64,000 nt of DNA from Mycolicibacterium monacense (lineage in GTDB: Bacteria > Actinomycetota > Actinomycetes > Mycobacteriales > Mycobacteriaceae), in NCBI RefSeq assembly GCF_010731575.1, contig NZ_AP022617.1, positions 2,418,001 through 2,482,000 on the forward strand, given 5' to 3'. Made by a program: the position numbers and the translations under genes. Under the pieces are notes generated by a model. It ran no database searches. It saw only the letters and a list, made by a program, of their open reading frames with translations, and was not told the origin of the DNA. This document shows, in pieces, positions 1-12,046 of this stretch (position 1 is its first letter; each line of letters starts with the position of its first letter).

Positions 1-1107
1 CGGGCCGGCCGCGGCCTCCGGGTGGTACTGCACCGAGAAGGCCCGCCCGTTGACGAGTTTGACGCCTTCGACGACCCCGTCGTTGGCGCAGGTGTGGCTG
101 ACGACGGCCGCCCCGAACGGGGTGTCGAAACGTTCACCCGCTTCGCCTTCGAGCGCGAAACCGTGGTTCTGCGCGGTGATCGCGACGCGACCGGTTGCGT
201 GGTCCATCACCGGCACGTTGATGCCGCGGTGACCGAACACCATCTTGTAGGTGCCCCGGCCCAGAGCCCGGCCGAGGATCTGGTTGCCGAAGCAGATGCC
301 GAACAGCGGGATGCCGGCGCCCAGCACCTCCCGGGTGACCTCGACGACATGGTCGGCCACCGCCGGATCGCCCGGCCCGTTGGACAGGAACACCCCGTCG
401 GGTTTGAGGTCGGCGATCTGCTCGAAGGTGGCCCGGGCGGGCAGCACATGGCTGCGGATGCCGCGCCGCGCGAAGTTGCGCGGGGTGTTGGTCTTGATGC
501 CGAGGTCGATCGCCGCGACGGTGAACCGGTGGGCCCCCTCGGGTTCCACGATGTAGACATCGTCGGTGCTGACCTTGTCCGCCAGGCTCGCGCCGAGCAT
601 GCCCGGTTGGCTGCGGACGCGTTCGAGCAGTTCCGACATCGGTGCGGCGGACTCGTCGCCGCTGAAGATGCCCGCCTTCATGGCGCCGCGGGTGCGCAGA
701 TGGCGCACCAGCGCGCGGGTGTCGATACCGGCGATGCCGACGACGCCCTGGCGGACCAGTTCCTCGTCGAGGGTGCCGGTGGCGCGCCAGTTCGAGGCGC
801 GCGGCGACGGGTCGCGGACGGCGTAGCCGGCTACCCAGATCCTGTCGTCGCGGCTCTCGGCGTCTTCGTGGTTCCAGCCCGTGTTGCCGATCTGCGGTGC
901 GGTCGCGACCACGATCTGGCCGTAGTAACTGGGGTCGGTGAGAGTCTCCTGGTATCCCGACATCCCGGTCGAGAACACCGCCTCACCGAGTGTCTGCCCG
1001 ACGGCGCCGTAGGGCACCCCGGTGAAGACCCGCCCGTCCTCCAGGACGAGAAGGGCCACGGCCCCATCGATGCGCGATCCGCTTCGCGTCTCGCTCGTGT
1101 TGCTCAC
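1..1107 (-). CDS. carA: Carbamoyl-phosphate synthase small subunit (partial, 3' end outside window)
   Basis: Glutamine amidotransferase subunit that supplies ammonia to CarB for carbamoyl phosphate, feeding pyrimidine and arginine synthesis. 369 codons are visible. The N-terminal CPSase small domain ([17 protein letters not shown]) is followed by a class I amidotransferase domain with nucleophile Cys272 in GICFGNQ and the HPE pair His362/Glu364 at the window edge, so the catalytic triad is intact. The GTG start overlaps the upstream stop codon (GTGA), showing coupling to the small membrane protein gene. Last gene of the pyrR-pyrB-pyrC operon visible here; carB presumably follows outside the window. 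Confidence 0.96.
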   Translation of the reverse strand, partial: MSNTSETRSGSRIDGAVALLVLEDGRVFTGVPYGAVGQTLGEAVFSTGMSGYQETLTDPSYYGQIVVATAPQIGNTGWNHEDAESRDDRIWVAGYAVRDPSPRASNWRATGTLDEELVRQGVVGIAGIDTRALVRHLRTRGAMKAGIFSGDESAAPMSELLERVRSQPGMLGASLADKVSTDDVYIVEPEGAHRFTVAAIDLGIKTNTPRNFARRGIRSHVLPARATFEQIADLKPDGVFLSNGPGDPAVADHVVEVTREVLGAGIPLFGICFGNQILGRALGRGTYKMVFGHRGINVPVMDHATGRVAITAQNHGFALEGEAGERFDTPFGAAVVSHTCANDGVVEGVKLVNGRAFSVQYHPEAAAGP

Positions 1108-1604
1108 GCTACTTCCTCCAGCCAGCGGTCGTACTTGGTGCGGTCGTCGCCGCGGAATCCGGTGTCGATCTCGGTACCCGACGGGAGGCGCCATCGGATG
1201 GCCAGGATGCCGTCGTGGGTGAGGGCTTTGCCGACCATGCCGCGCTCCGTGCGGATCGCGGTCACCGATTCCGCGGGGATCCAGATCGAGTGGGCGCCAC
1301 TGCGCTGCACCATGATCCCCTCGGGGAACCGGGTCAGCACCGCCTTGGTGCGGTAACCGAGATCACCCACGACGATCCGGTCGTGCCAGTTCGGCGCCAG
1401 CGTGCAGCCGACGTAGAGGCCCTTCATCGGGGGGATGACGGCCTGGCTCACCGTATCCGGCAGCGGCGGCAGTTTACCGATCAACTTGACCTGCCGTTGG
1501 GCGCGGCTGTGCCACCCGCGCATCATGGCCCGGATCAGCAGCCCGATCGCCACGACGATGACGGCCGCCAGGACGAGCGACGTGACGAGGGTCCCGGTGT
1601 TCAC
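1104..1604 (-). CDS. Small membrane-anchored protein of the pyrimidine operon (Rv1382-like)
   Basis: 166-residue protein of unknown function. It has one N-terminal transmembrane helix (about residues 6-28, rich in V/I/L/A) and then a soluble, PH-like beta-rich domain including GLYVGCTL and SIWIPAES. It sits between pyrC and carA as in M. tuberculosis (Rv1382, recalled). The GTG start overlaps the pyrC stop (GTGA), and its own stop overlaps the carA start, so it is translated as part of the operon. A longer frame upstream exists but only shadows pyrC. Its link to pyrimidine synthesis is positional only. Confidence 0.85.
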   Translation of the reverse strand: MNTGTLVTSLVLAAVIVVAIGLLIRAMMRGWHSRAQRQVKLIGKLPPLPDTVSQAVIPPMKGLYVGCTLAPNWHDRIVVGDLGYRTKAVLTRFPEGIMVQRSGAHSIWIPAESVTAIRTERGMVGKALTHDGILAIRWRLPSGTEIDTGFRGDDRTKYDRWLEEVA

Positions 1605-2896
1605 AGGCTCGGACTCTTCCCGTCGCGGGCGGTCACCTTGCCGCGCAACATGGTCAGCGTGACCGTGGCGGGCAACGTCATCTCCTGGAACGGCGTGTTG
1701 TCGGAGCGGCTGGCCAGCGCGGAGCCGCTGACGGTCCAGGTGGCGTCGGGATCGACGACGGTCAGGTTGGCCGGCTCCCCGACCTCGATCGGACGGCCCT
1801 GATCGGGTAGGCCGACGATGCGGGCCGGGGCCTCGCTCATCACCCGCGCGACGTCGCGCCAGCTCAGCAGGCCGGGTTCGACCATGGTCCGCACCACCAC
1901 CGACAGCGCCGTCTGCAACCCCAGCATTCCGGGCCGGGCTGCGGCGAATTCGCACATCTTCTCGTGTTCGGCGTGCGGGGCGTGGTCGGTGGCCACACAG
2001 TCGATCACCCCGTCGGCCAGCGCACGGCGCAGAGCCTCGGCGTCACCGGCCTCACGCAGCGGCGGATTGACCCGGTTGCGCCCGTCATAGGTCGCCAAGC
2101 GGCTGTCGTCGAGCAGCAGGTGGTGCGGGGTGACCTCGGCCGTGATCGCGATGCCCTGTTCCTTGGCCCACCGCAGAAGCTCGACGGTGCCGGCGGTCGA
2201 CGCGTGGCAGATGTGCACGCGCGCACCGGCGTCGCGTGCCAGCAGCGCGTCCCGGATGACGATGGACTCCTCGGCGGCGCGCGGCCAGCCGGCCAGCCCG
2301 AGCCGGGCCGCGTTGGGTCCCTCGTGCGCGACGGCGCCGACGGTGAGCCGGGGCTCCTCGGCGTGCTGGGCGATGAGCACACCCAGACCGGAGGCGTATT
2401 CGAGCGCCCGCCGCATGATGAGCGGATCGTCGACGCAGACACCGTCGTCGGAGAACATCCGCACCTGGCCGACACCCGCGGCCATCATGCCCATCTCGGT
2501 GAGCTGTTTGCCCTGCAAGCCCATCGTGACGGCGCCGACCGGATGGACGTCCACCAGCCCGACCTGCTGTCCGCGGTGCCACACGTGGTCGGTGACCACC
2601 GGGCTGTCGGCCACCGGGGTGGTATTGGCCATCGCAAAGACAGCGGTGTACCCGCCGAGAGCGGCTGCGGCAGAACCCGTTTCGATGTCCTCGGCGTACT
2701 CGCGGCCGGGCTCGCGCAGATGGGTGTGCAGGTCGACGAACCCCGGCAGCAAAATCTGGCCGTGGGCATCGACCGCGTCTGCGCCTTCCGGCGCGCTGAG
2801 CCGCTCCCCGATCTCGGCGATCTGACCGTCCTCGACGAGCACGTCGACCGGATCGCCCTCACCGTAGGGACGCACACCCCGGATCAGCAGACTCAT
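1601..2896 (-). CDS. pyrC: Dihydroorotase
   Basis: 431-residue amidohydrolase that closes carbamoyl aspartate to dihydroorotate. The metal-binding HTH motif is in [11 protein letters not shown] (His57, His59). Further amidohydrolase landmarks are HPVGAVT, IAQHAEE, the CHAST segment, TPHHL and ATDHAPH near the C-terminal third. Length fits the type I family. The ATG overlaps the pyrB stop (ATGA) and the gene ends in a GTGA overlap with the next gene. A longer in-frame extension upstream is only pyrB antisense/other-frame sequence and is rejected as the start. Confidence 0.96.
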   Translation of the reverse strand: MSLLIRGVRPYGEGDPVDVLVEDGQIAEIGERLSAPEGADAVDAHGQILLPGFVDLHTHLREPGREYAEDIETGSAAAALGGYTAVFAMANTTPVADSPVVTDHVWHRGQQVGLVDVHPVGAVTMGLQGKQLTEMGMMAAGVGQVRMFSDDGVCVDDPLIMRRALEYASGLGVLIAQHAEEPRLTVGAVAHEGPNAARLGLAGWPRAAEESIVIRDALLARDAGARVHICHASTAGTVELLRWAKEQGIAITAEVTPHHLLLDDSRLATYDGRNRVNPPLREAGDAEALRRALADGVIDCVATDHAPHAEHEKMCEFAAARPGMLGLQTALSVVVRTMVEPGLLSWRDVARVMSEAPARIVGLPDQGRPIEVGEPANLTVVDPDATWTVSGSALASRSDNTPFQEMTLPATVTLTMLRGKVTARDGKSPSL

Positions 2897-3843
2897 GCGC
2901 TGATCGCCTCCTGTTCCGCGCCGACGAGCAGATGGAAGAGCACCGCCATCCGGACGTGCACACCATTGGAAACCTGTTGCAGCACAGCCGATTGCGACGA
3001 GTCGGCCACCGACGAGGAGATCTCCATACCGCGCAGCATCGGCCCCGGGTGCAGCACCACCGCGGAATCGGGCAGCAACGCCTGACGCTTGTCGGACAGG
3101 CCGTAGCGCACTGAGTACTCGCGCGCCGACGGGAAGAACCCGCCGTTCATCCGCTCGGCCTGCACCCGCAGCATGAGCACCGCGTCGGCGGCGGGCAGTT
3201 CGGCGTCCAGGTCGTGCGACACCGTCACCGGCCACTGGCGCACACCCACCGGGAGCAGGGTCGGCGGCGCCACCAGCACCACCTCCGCGCCCAGGGTGTG
3301 CAGGAGCAGCACGTTGGATCGGGCCACGCGGCTGTGCAGTACGTCGCCGACGATCACCACCCGCCTGCCCTCGATGCCGCCGAGCCGCTGGCGCAGGGTC
3401 AGCGCGTCGAGCAACGCCTGGGTGGGGTGTTCGTGGGTGCCGTCGCCGGCGTTGATCACGCTGGGGGCGCCCGCCTCGGCGGCCGTCCACTCCGCGAGTT
3501 GCTGGGCGGCGCCGGACGCGGGATGCCGGATGATCAGCGCGTCGGCGCCCGCGGCGCGCAACGTGAGCGCGGTGTCGCGCAACGACTCCCCCTTGGCCAC
3601 CGAGGAACCGGACGCGCTGACGTTGATCACGTCGGCACTCATCCACTTGCCCGCGACCTCGAACGAGACCCGGGTGCGGGTGCTGTTCTCGTAGAACATC
3701 GTGATCACCGTGCGCCCGCGCAGCGTCGGCAGCTTCTTGACCTCGCGGCCGAGCAGCGCCTGGCTGAACCGGTCGGCGTCGTCGAGGATCGCGGTGGCCT
3801 CGTCGCGGCTCAGGTCGGCCGCGGTCAACAGATGTCGGGTCAC
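2893..3843 (-). CDS. pyrB: Aspartate carbamoyltransferase catalytic subunit
   Basis: 316 residues; joins carbamoyl phosphate and aspartate. The carbamoyl phosphate-binding STRTR motif is at residues 54-58 ([11 protein letters not shown]), with [11 protein letters not shown] in the middle and the conserved HPGPMLRG near the C-terminus. Start chosen at the GTG giving [12 protein letters not shown], which matches mycobacterial PyrB N-termini; a longer frame upstream runs into pyrR sequence. No pyrI is visible. The gap from pyrR is 34 bp, and pyrC overlaps the 3' end. Confidence 0.96.
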   Translation of the reverse strand: MTRHLLTAADLSRDEATAILDDADRFSQALLGREVKKLPTLRGRTVITMFYENSTRTRVSFEVAGKWMSADVINVSASGSSVAKGESLRDTALTLRAAGADALIIRHPASGAAQQLAEWTAAEAGAPSVINAGDGTHEHPTQALLDALTLRQRLGGIEGRRVVIVGDVLHSRVARSNVLLLHTLGAEVVLVAPPTLLPVGVRQWPVTVSHDLDAELPAADAVLMLRVQAERMNGGFFPSAREYSVRYGLSDKRQALLPDSAVVLHPGPMLRGMEISSSVADSSQSAVLQQVSNGVHVRMAVLFHLLVGAEQEAISA

Positions 3844-3877
3844 TAGCGCTGAACCTTTCTGCTCTTCGCGCAGGCGC

Positions 3878-4453
3878 TCATCGCTGGGGCCCTCCGTGCG
3901 GTGCGATCCAGATGCCCTCGACCTCGTCGGTCTCGGCCAGCCGCACCTTGACGTTCTCACTGCGCGACGTCGGCACGTTCTTGCCGACATAGTCGGCGCG
4001 CAGCGGCAACTCGCGGTGGCCGCGGTCGACGAGCACCGCGAGTTGCACCACGTTCGGGCGGCCGATGTCGCGCAGCGCATCGAGAGCGGCACGCACCGAA
4101 CGCCCGGTGTAGAGCACGTCGTCGACGAGGATCACCAGCGCGTGGTCGATGCCGCCGGTGGGGATCGAGGTGTCCTCCAGCGGCCGGGGCGGCTTGGTGT
4201 CGAGGTCGTCGCGGTAGAGCGTGATGTCGAGACCGCCGTGCGGGACCGTCACACCGGAGAACGTCTCGATCCTCTCGGCCAGCCGGGCCGCCAGGGTGAC
4301 CCCGCGGGTCGGGATGCCGAGGAGCACCACCCGCGGTGCGTCGGGACCGTCGAGTGCGGTCTTCTCGATGATCTGATGCGCGATACGGGAAATGGTGCGG
4401 GTCACATCCGCCGCGGTCATCAATTCCCGGTCGGGGTTGTCAGGACTGCCCAC
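3878..4453 (-). CDS. pyrR: PyrR, pyrimidine operon RNA-binding regulator / uracil phosphoribosyltransferase
   Basis: 191 residues, phosphoribosyltransferase fold. The PRPP loop is [13 protein letters not shown] (about 107-119), preceded by the PPRPLEDTS flap and followed by the [10 protein letters not shown] segment. First gene of the operon. In mycobacteria PyrR is known to repress pyr translation by binding the leader when UMP is high, and a matching hairpin is visible just upstream. The start is a GTG with an AAGGAGG about a dozen bases upstream, inside that hairpin. Confidence 0.95.
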   Translation of the reverse strand: MGSPDNPDRELMTAADVTRTISRIAHQIIEKTALDGPDAPRVVLLGIPTRGVTLAARLAERIETFSGVTVPHGGLDITLYRDDLDTKPPRPLEDTSIPTGGIDHALVILVDDVLYTGRSVRAALDALRDIGRPNVVQLAVLVDRGHRELPLRADYVGKNVPTSRSENVKVRLAETDEVEGIWIAPHGGPQR

Positions 4454-4457
4454 GCGC

Positions 4458-4493
4458 GATCCAGACCTCCTTCTCCGCCTCGCCGGACGGATC
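4458..4493 (-). promoter_or_regulatory. PyrR-binding RNA hairpin in the pyr leader
   Basis: On the transcribed (minus) strand, GATCC at 4489-4493 pairs with GGATC at 4458-4462. The enclosed segment carries TCCGGCGAGGC followed by GGAGAAGGAGG, which closely fits the PyrR anti-antiterminator consensus (purine-UCC-N-G-N-GAGG). The AAGGAGG ribosome binding site for pyrR lies in the 3' arm, so PyrR binding would block translation. A TTGACA hexamer lies a few bases upstream (4503-4508), but no good -10 was found. Confidence 0.75.
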
Positions 4494-4553
4494 GTTAAAG
4501 GATGTCAAACTGCGGGAAGCCTACCACCGCAGCGGCATCCTCCCGGTCCTGGC

Positions 4554-4559
4554 TAGCCT
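4554..4559 (+). promoter_or_regulatory. Candidate -10 box (TAGCCT), leaderless transcript
   Basis: A TANNNT-type -10 lies 7 bases before the GTG of the serine hydrolase. Transcription would begin at or next to the start codon, and no Shine-Dalgarno sequence is present. No clear -35 was seen. Confidence 0.4.
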
Positions 4560-4566
4560 GGGCAGC

Positions 4567-5772
4567 GTGAATCTCGACGGCAACCAGGCGTCCATCCGTG
4601 AGGCTGTCGACGCCGGGCTGTTGTCCGGCGCCGTCACGCTCGTCTGGCAGGCGGGGCGGGTGGTGCAGGTGAACGAACTCGGCCACCGCGACATCGGCGC
4701 GCGGCTGCCGATGCAACGCGACACGATCTTCCGCATCGCGTCGATGACCAAACCGCTCACCGTGGCGGCGGCCATGAGCCTGGTCGACGAGGGCCGGTTC
4801 ACGCTCAGCGATCCGGTCACCACGTGGCTGCCGGAGCTGGCCGACATGCAGGTGCTCGACACCCCGGGCGGTCCGCTGGACCGCACCCACCCCGCGCGCA
4901 GGGCGATCACGGTCGACGATTTGATGACCCACCGCAGCGGGCTGGCCTACTTCTTCTCGGTCAGCGGGCCGCTGGCGCGCGCCTACGGCCGGATCTCGGC
5001 CAAGCAGAACCCGGATGCATGGCTCGCGGAGATCGCCGCACTGCCGCTCGAACACCAGCCGGGTGAGCGCATGACCTACAGCAACTCCACCGATGTGCTG
5101 GGCGTCCTGCTCGAACGCATCGAGGGCAAGTCGCTGCAGGAGGTGCTCACCGAACGTGTCCTCGGCCCGTTGGGGATGGCGGACACGGCGTTCTACGTGG
5201 CGCCGCGCAACCGCGGCCGGGTCGCGACGATGTACAAGCTCACCAGCGACGACACGCTCAGCCACGATGCGATGGGCCCGCCGGCCACCACGCCGCCACC
5301 GTTCTGCATGGGCGGGGCGAATCTGTTCTCCACTGCCGACGACTATCTGCGGTTCGCCCGCATGCTGCTCGCCGGAGGCGAGGTGGACGGGGTGCGGGTG
5401 CTCTCCGAGGCGTCCGTGCAATCGATGCGCACCGACCGGCTGACCGCCGACCAGAAGCGGCACCCGTTCCTGGGGATGCCGTTCTGGCTCGGGCGGGGTT
5501 TCGGGTTGAACCTGTCCGTGGTCACCGACCCCGCCAAATCGCGTCAGCTGTTCGGGCCGGGCGGCCTGGGCACGTTCAGCTGGCCGGGTGCCTACGGCAC
5601 GTGGTGGCAGGCCGATCCGACCAACGATCTGATCCTCATCTACCTGATCCAGAACCTGCCCGACTTCGGCGCCGACGCCGCCGCGGCGGTCGCGGGCAAC
5701 ACCTCGTTGATGAAACTGCAGTCGGTGCAACCGAAGTTCGTGCGACGCACGTACTCGGCGCTCGGCATATGA
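4567..5772 (+). CDS. Beta-lactamase-family serine hydrolase (class C / esterase-like)
   Basis: 401 residues of the penicillin-binding-protein-like serine hydrolase family. The nucleophile motif is S59-M-T-K62 (IASMTKPLT) and the second motif is Y171-S-N (MTYSNSTDVLG). There is no signal peptide, so it is probably cytoplasmic and more likely an esterase or peptidase than a true beta-lactamase. Translation probably starts at the GTG directly after a -10-like TAGCCT. It is divergent from the pyr operon, sharing about 110 bp. Substrate cannot be inferred. Confidence 0.85.
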   Translation: MNLDGNQASIREAVDAGLLSGAVTLVWQAGRVVQVNELGHRDIGARLPMQRDTIFRIASMTKPLTVAAAMSLVDEGRFTLSDPVTTWLPELADMQVLDTPGGPLDRTHPARRAITVDDLMTHRSGLAYFFSVSGPLARAYGRISAKQNPDAWLAEIAALPLEHQPGERMTYSNSTDVLGVLLERIEGKSLQEVLTERVLGPLGMADTAFYVAPRNRGRVATMYKLTSDDTLSHDAMGPPATTPPPFCMGGANLFSTADDYLRFARMLLAGGEVDGVRVLSEASVQSMRTDRLTADQKRHPFLGMPFWLGRGFGLNLSVVTDPAKSRQLFGPGGLGTFSWPGAYGTWWQADPTNDLILIYLIQNLPDFGADAAAAVAGNTSLMKLQSVQPKFVRRTYSALGI

Positions 5773-5795
5773 AGGCACGGCGCCGCAGTCACGGT

Positions 5796-5801
5796 TAGCC
5801 T
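5796..5801 (+). promoter_or_regulatory. Candidate -10 box (TAGCCT), leaderless transcript
   Basis: TAGCCT lies 6 bases upstream of the monooxygenase ATG, the same arrangement as at the preceding gene. It suggests a separate leaderless transcript. Confidence 0.4.
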
Positions 5802-5807
5802 GTCGCC

Positions 5808-7010
5808 ATGTCTGCGCCGACCGTCCTCGTCAGCGGCGCCGGGATAGCCGGCCCCGCACTCGCATTCTGGTTGACCCGCAACGGGTATCGCGTCGTGGTG
5901 GTCGAGACCGCCGCGGACATCCGGCCGGGAGGGCAGACCGTCGACCTGCGCGGTGCCGGCGCCGACGTGGTGGCGCGGATGGGTCTGCTCGAGCAGATGG
6001 AGCGCCGGGCGCTGTTCCAGCGGGGTATCGCCTGGGTGCGGTCCGACGGCAGTCGGCGCGCCGAGATGCCGGTGACCGCCTTCGACGGCAACGGCCCGGT
6101 GTCGAAACTCGAGATCCTGCGCGGCGACCTCGTCGACGTCCTGTACGGGGCGACCAAGGACGTCTGCGAATACCGGTTCGGCACCAGGATCGAAACCCTG
6201 GCCGAACACGATGCGGGTGTCGACGTGACGTTCGCGGACGGCGGTGAGATGCGCGCGGACCTCGTCGTCGGCGCCGACGGACCGCATTCGGCAGTGCGCC
6301 GCTTGGTGTTCGGGCCCGAGGAGCGGTTCGTCACGCCACTGGGGGGTTACAACGCGTGGTTCTCGGCGCCGGACACCGTCGGCCTCGACGGCTGGTACCT
6401 GATGTTCCAGGCGCCGGGCGGGCTCAACGCGTCGATGCGACCGTCACACGATCCGTCGACCGTCAAGGCCAGCCTGTCGTTCCGCTCCGAACCGATCGTC
6501 TACGACCGTCGTGACCTGGGCGAACAGCGGAAGATCCTGCGGGAGCGCTTCACCGGCGTGGGCTGGCAGTGCGACGCCCTGATCGAGGCGGCCGAGCGGG
6601 CCGAGGACTTCTACTTCGACTCGTTCACGCAGGTGAAGATGGTGACCTGGTCGTCGGACCGGGTCACCCTCGTCGGCGACGCCGGGTACTGCGCGTCCCC
6701 GCTCTCGGGGATGGGCACCAGCCTCGCACTCGTCGGCGGGTATCTGTTGGCCCGCGAATTGGGCTCGGCGGGAACCGATTTGACCGTCGACCGACTCCGC
6801 TCGGCGTTCCGCAGGTACGACGTGGAGATGCGTCCCTATGTGGACCGCTGCCAGAAACTGAACAACACCCTCGACCGGTATGCCCCGATGACGGAGAAGG
6901 AGATCTCCGACAACGCCACCGCGATGAAGTGGATGCAGCGCTGGCCGCTGCGCCCCATCGCCTCGCGCCTGTGGTTCCGCACCGCCGACGCGATCACGCT
7001 GCCGGACTGA
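5808..7010 (+). CDS. FAD-dependent monooxygenase (PHBH / TetX-like)
   Basis: 400-residue class A flavoprotein hydroxylase. The N-terminal Rossmann motif is SGAGIAGPALAFWL (about residues 9-22). The mid-sequence DG motif is VVGADGPHSAVRR, and the GD motif binding the FAD ribityl is LVGDAGYCASPLSGMGTS. Typical role is NAD(P)H-dependent hydroxylation of an aromatic or polycyclic compound; the substrate is unknown. No metabolic neighbour explains it: upstream is a serine hydrolase and downstream is convergent nusB. Confidence 0.88.
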   Translation: MSAPTVLVSGAGIAGPALAFWLTRNGYRVVVVETAADIRPGGQTVDLRGAGADVVARMGLLEQMERRALFQRGIAWVRSDGSRRAEMPVTAFDGNGPVSKLEILRGDLVDVLYGATKDVCEYRFGTRIETLAEHDAGVDVTFADGGEMRADLVVGADGPHSAVRRLVFGPEERFVTPLGGYNAWFSAPDTVGLDGWYLMFQAPGGLNASMRPSHDPSTVKASLSFRSEPIVYDRRDLGEQRKILRERFTGVGWQCDALIEAAERAEDFYFDSFTQVKMVTWSSDRVTLVGDAGYCASPLSGMGTSLALVGGYLLARELGSAGTDLTVDRLRSAFRRYDVEMRPYVDRCQKLNNTLDRYAPMTEKEISDNATAMKWMQRWPLRPIASRLWFRTADAITLPD

Positions 7011-7023
7011 GGGCCCTCTCGGT

Positions 7024-7512
7024 TCAGCCTTCCGACGGCCCCTGCGCGGATTCGCGTACCGCCTGCGACGCCGCCCGGATCTGGGGCGTCACGAGCATCA
7101 CCTGTCCGAGCACGCCGTTGACGAATCCGGGTGAATCGTCGGTGGACAGCTGCTTGGCCAGTTCGACCGCCTCGTCGACCGCGACCGGTTCGGGGACGTC
7201 CTCGGCGTGCAGCAGTTCCCACACCGCGACCCGCAGGATCGCGCGGTCGACGGCGGGCAGCCGATCGAGCGTCCAGCCCTGCAGGTGCGCCGAGATCAGG
7301 TCGTCGATGTGGTCGCGGTGGTCGGTGACCCCGCGCGCGACGGTGACGGTGTACGGGTTCAGCGCGGTCACATCGGGCTGGGTTCCGGCCAGCTTGTTGC
7401 GGGACGTGGCCACCTCGGCGGCGGTCAGTCCGCGCGCTTCCGCCTCGAACAGCAGGTCGACCGCGCGTTTGCGCGCCTGGTGGCGGCCCCGGTCGGGCCT
7501 GCGGTCAGACAT
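7024..7512 (-). CDS. nusB: Transcription antitermination factor NusB
   Basis: 162 residues, all-helical NusB fold. Landmarks are [15 protein letters not shown] at the N-terminus, [17 protein letters not shown] in the middle and [26 protein letters not shown] near the end. It binds BoxA RNA with NusE/S10 in rRNA antitermination. It lies 2 bp downstream of efp and is certainly co-transcribed with it, the usual mycobacterial pair. Confidence 0.95.
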   Translation of the reverse strand: MSDRRPDRGRHQARKRAVDLLFEAEARGLTAAEVATSRNKLAGTQPDVTALNPYTVTVARGVTDHRDHIDDLISAHLQGWTLDRLPAVDRAILRVAVWELLHAEDVPEPVAVDEAVELAKQLSTDDSPGFVNGVLGQVMLVTPQIRAASQAVRESAQGPSEG

Positions 7513-7514
7513 GG

Positions 7515-8078
7515 TCAGGCATTGACGCGGCCGAGGTAACTGCCGTCGCGCGAATCGACCTTGAGCTTGTCGCCGGTATTGATGAACAGGGGCACCTGGA
7601 TCTCGGCGCCGGTCTCCATCGTCGCCGGCTTGGTGCCCGCACTGGAGCGGTCGCCCTGCAGGCCCGGCTCGGTGGAGGCCACCAGCAGTTCGACGGTCAC
7701 CGGCAGTTCCAGGTACAGCGGGACGCCGTCGTGGAAGGCGATCTGCACGGGCATGCTCTCGAGCAGGAAGTCCGCGGCGCGGCCGACGAGCGATTCGGGC
7801 AGCGGGTGCTGCTCGTAGTCCTCGGAGTCCATGAATACGAAGTCGGAGCCGTCGCGGTACAGGTAGGTCGCGTCACGCCGGTCGACGGTGGCGGTCTCCA
7901 CCTTCACGCCCGCGTTGTAGGTCTTGTCGACGACCTTGCCCGAGACCACGTTCTTGAGCTTCGTACGCACGAAGGCCGGGCCCTTGCCCGGCTTGACGTG
8001 CTGGAACTCGACGATCTGCCACAGTTGGCCGTCGATCTGCAGGACGAGCCCGTTCTTGAAGTCGGCGGTCGATGCCAC
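7515..8078 (-). CDS. efp: Elongation factor P
   Basis: 187 residues, three beta-barrel domains. EF-P relieves ribosome stalling at polyproline. The exposed loop of domain I is [14 protein letters not shown] with Lys32 at the tip, the position modified in other bacteria. Domain III ends DTREGSYLG-like ([13 protein letters not shown]). Starts with ATG; 27 bp separate it from pepQ. Operon order pepQ-efp-nusB. Confidence 0.96.
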   Translation of the reverse strand: MASTADFKNGLVLQIDGQLWQIVEFQHVKPGKGPAFVRTKLKNVVSGKVVDKTYNAGVKVETATVDRRDATYLYRDGSDFVFMDSEDYEQHPLPESLVGRAADFLLESMPVQIAFHDGVPLYLELPVTVELLVASTEPGLQGDRSSAGTKPATMETGAEIQVPLFINTGDKLKVDSRDGSYLGRVNA

Positions 8079-8105
8079 GTTGGGTGAATCTCCTAGCTCT
8101 CTTTG

Positions 8106-9227
8106 TCAGAGGATGGCCAGTTCCTTGGGGAACCGGGTCAGCAAGTCGGGGGCGTCTGATCCCGTACCCGTTCGCGGATCCGCTTCGAGGCCGACGACGA
8201 GCGTGTCCTCGATGCGGACACCGCCGCGGTCGGGCAGATAGACACCGGGCTCCACGGTCACCACGGAGCCAGCAAGCAGTGTACCGGCGGCGGCCGCGTT
8301 GATTCCCGGCGCTTCGTGGATCTGCAGTCCCACGCCGTGCCCGAGGCCGTGGCCGAAGCGTTCGGCATACCCGGCGTCCGCGATGACCTGCCGCGATGCG
8401 GCGTCCACATCGGACAGCGTGACACCCGCGGTCAGCGCGTCGGTGCCGGCCCGCTGCGCGGTGGCGACCAGGTCGTAGAGATCGCGCTGCCAGTCCTCGA
8501 TCTTGCCGGCCCGGCCCAGGACGAACGTCCGGGTCATGTCCGAGTGGTAGCCGCTCACCAACGCGCCGAAGTCGATCTTGACGAAGTCGCCGGTCGCCAG
8601 CACCGCGTCGGTGGGCCGGTGGTGCGGGATCGCCGAGTTGGGTCCGGTCGCGACGATGGTCTCGAACGACGGGCCGTCGGCGCCGTGGTCGAGCATCAGC
8701 GCCTCCAGGTCCCGCCGCACCTGCTTCTCGGTGCGGCCGGGGCGCAGACCGCCGCCGGCGATGAGATCGTGCAGCGCGGCGTCCGCGGCCTCGCAGGCGA
8801 GCCGCAGCATCGCGATCTCACCGGCGTCCTTGACTTCGCGCAGCGCCTCCACCATGCCGGGGGCGCGGACGAGTTCGGTGTCACCGACGGCCTTGAGCAG
8901 GCCGCGGTGGCCGTCGACGGTGACCACGTGGCTCTCGAAGCCGAGGCGGCGCAGACCTTCACCCGCGGCGCGGCCCGCGAGGTACGGGGCGCACGCCCGC
9001 TCGATGACGACCTCGGAGTCGGGTGACTGTCTGGCGGCCTGGGTTCGGTACCGGCCGTCGGTGGCGAGGATCGGGGTGGTGTGGGACACGCGGATGAGCA
9101 GCGCGGCGTTCGAACCGGTGAATCCGGACAGGTATCGGACGTTCACCAGGTCTGTGACCAGCATCGCATCCAGTTCGGCGGCGGCCAGCCGCTCGCGCAG
9201 GCGGTCTCTACGCTGGGAAAGAGTCAC
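8106..9227 (-). CDS. pepQ: Xaa-Pro dipeptidase / aminopeptidase, M24 family
   Basis: 373-residue pita-bread metallopeptidase that cleaves X-Pro bonds. An N-terminal creatinase-like domain (about 1-130) precedes the catalytic domain. Dinuclear metal ligands are visible: Asp in KIDFGALVSGYHSDMTRTF (two Asp), His in GHGLGHGVGLQIHE, Glu in VTVEPGVYL and Glu in GGVRIEDT. The GTG start lies 8 bases after a TACCGT -10-like element (9236-9241, minus strand), suggesting a leaderless mRNA. Sits upstream of efp, which makes functional sense for proline-rich peptides but is only positional. Confidence 0.92.
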   Translation of the reverse strand: MTLSQRRDRLRERLAAAELDAMLVTDLVNVRYLSGFTGSNAALLIRVSHTTPILATDGRYRTQAARQSPDSEVVIERACAPYLAGRAAGEGLRRLGFESHVVTVDGHRGLLKAVGDTELVRAPGMVEALREVKDAGEIAMLRLACEAADAALHDLIAGGGLRPGRTEKQVRRDLEALMLDHGADGPSFETIVATGPNSAIPHHRPTDAVLATGDFVKIDFGALVSGYHSDMTRTFVLGRAGKIEDWQRDLYDLVATAQRAGTDALTAGVTLSDVDAASRQVIADAGYAERFGHGLGHGVGLQIHEAPGINAAAAGTLLAGSVVTVEPGVYLPDRGGVRIEDTLVVGLEADPRTGTGSDAPDLLTRFPKELAIL

Positions 9228-9235
9228 AGCCGCTG

Positions 9236-9252
9236 ACGGTACTCGCTACGCT
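9236..9252. promoter_or_regulatory. Divergent leaderless promoters between pepQ and the membrane protein gene
   Basis: The 33-bp gap holds two TANNNT boxes: TACCGT on the minus strand (9236-9241), 8 bases before the pepQ GTG, and TACGCT on the plus strand (9247-9252), 8 bases before the ATG of the next gene. Neither gene has a Shine-Dalgarno sequence. The -35 regions must lie in the opposing gene. Confidence 0.4.
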
Positions 9253-9260
9253 GTTGCGCC

Positions 9261-9818
9261 ATGAGCAAGTGGTTACTGCGCGGACTGGTGTTCGCAGCCC
9301 TGATGGTGATCGTCCGATTGCTGCAGGGAGCGATGATCAACACGTGGGAAACCAGGGCGGCGACGATCAGCATCGTTCTCGTGTCGGTGTACGCCCTCGT
9401 GGCCTTCGCGTGGGGATTCGTCGACGGTCGACGGGACGCGCGCCAGAACCCCGATCCGGACCGCCGCTCGGATCTGGCGATGACGTGGCTGCTGACCGGT
9501 CTGTTCGCCGGAATCGTCAGCGGGTTCGTCGCGTGGCTGATCGGGGTGTTCTACAAGAACCTCTACGTCGAGGCGCTGCTCAACGAACTCACCACGTTCG
9601 CGGCGTTCACCGCGCTGCTGACGTTCGTGCTCGCGCTCATCGGCGTGGCGCTGGGCCGCTGGCTGGTCGACCGCAAGACGCCCGACGAGCCGCGCAAGCG
9701 GCACGGTGAGGACGACGACCGCGCCGACACCGACGTGTTCGCCGCGGTCCGTCCGGGCGGCCAGGACGGTCGCGACGGCCACGACGATTCCCCGACCACA
9801 GAGCAGCAGCGCGCCTAG
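9261..9818 (+). CDS. Multi-pass membrane protein (B-4DMT type, Rv2536-like)
   Basis: 185 residues with four predicted membrane helices: about 5-25, 34-54, 75-97 and 112-133. A cytoplasmic acidic, hydrophilic tail (about 140-185, RKRHGEDDDRADTD and on) follows. It corresponds in place and shape to M. tuberculosis Rv2536 (recalled), a small four-helix membrane protein of unknown function. It lies between pepQ and the aro genes. No transport motif is recognisable. Confidence 0.75.
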   Translation: MSKWLLRGLVFAALMVIVRLLQGAMINTWETRAATISIVLVSVYALVAFAWGFVDGRRDARQNPDPDRRSDLAMTWLLTGLFAGIVSGFVAWLIGVFYKNLYVEALLNELTTFAAFTALLTFVLALIGVALGRWLVDRKTPDEPRKRHGEDDDRADTDVFAAVRPGGQDGRDGHDDSPTTEQQRA

Positions 9819-9825
9819 CGCGGGC

Positions 9826-12045
<2,220 letters not shown>

Positions 12046-12046
<1 letters not shown>

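Noticed and set aside
4503..4508. TTGACA as the -35 of the pyr promoter
   Set aside because: No TANNNT -10 at 16-19 bp downstream could be found, so it is mentioned only as a possibility.
4567..5772. True beta-lactamase conferring resistance
   Set aside because: SxxK and YxN are present but there is no signal peptide. Most proteins of this layout are esterases or peptidases.
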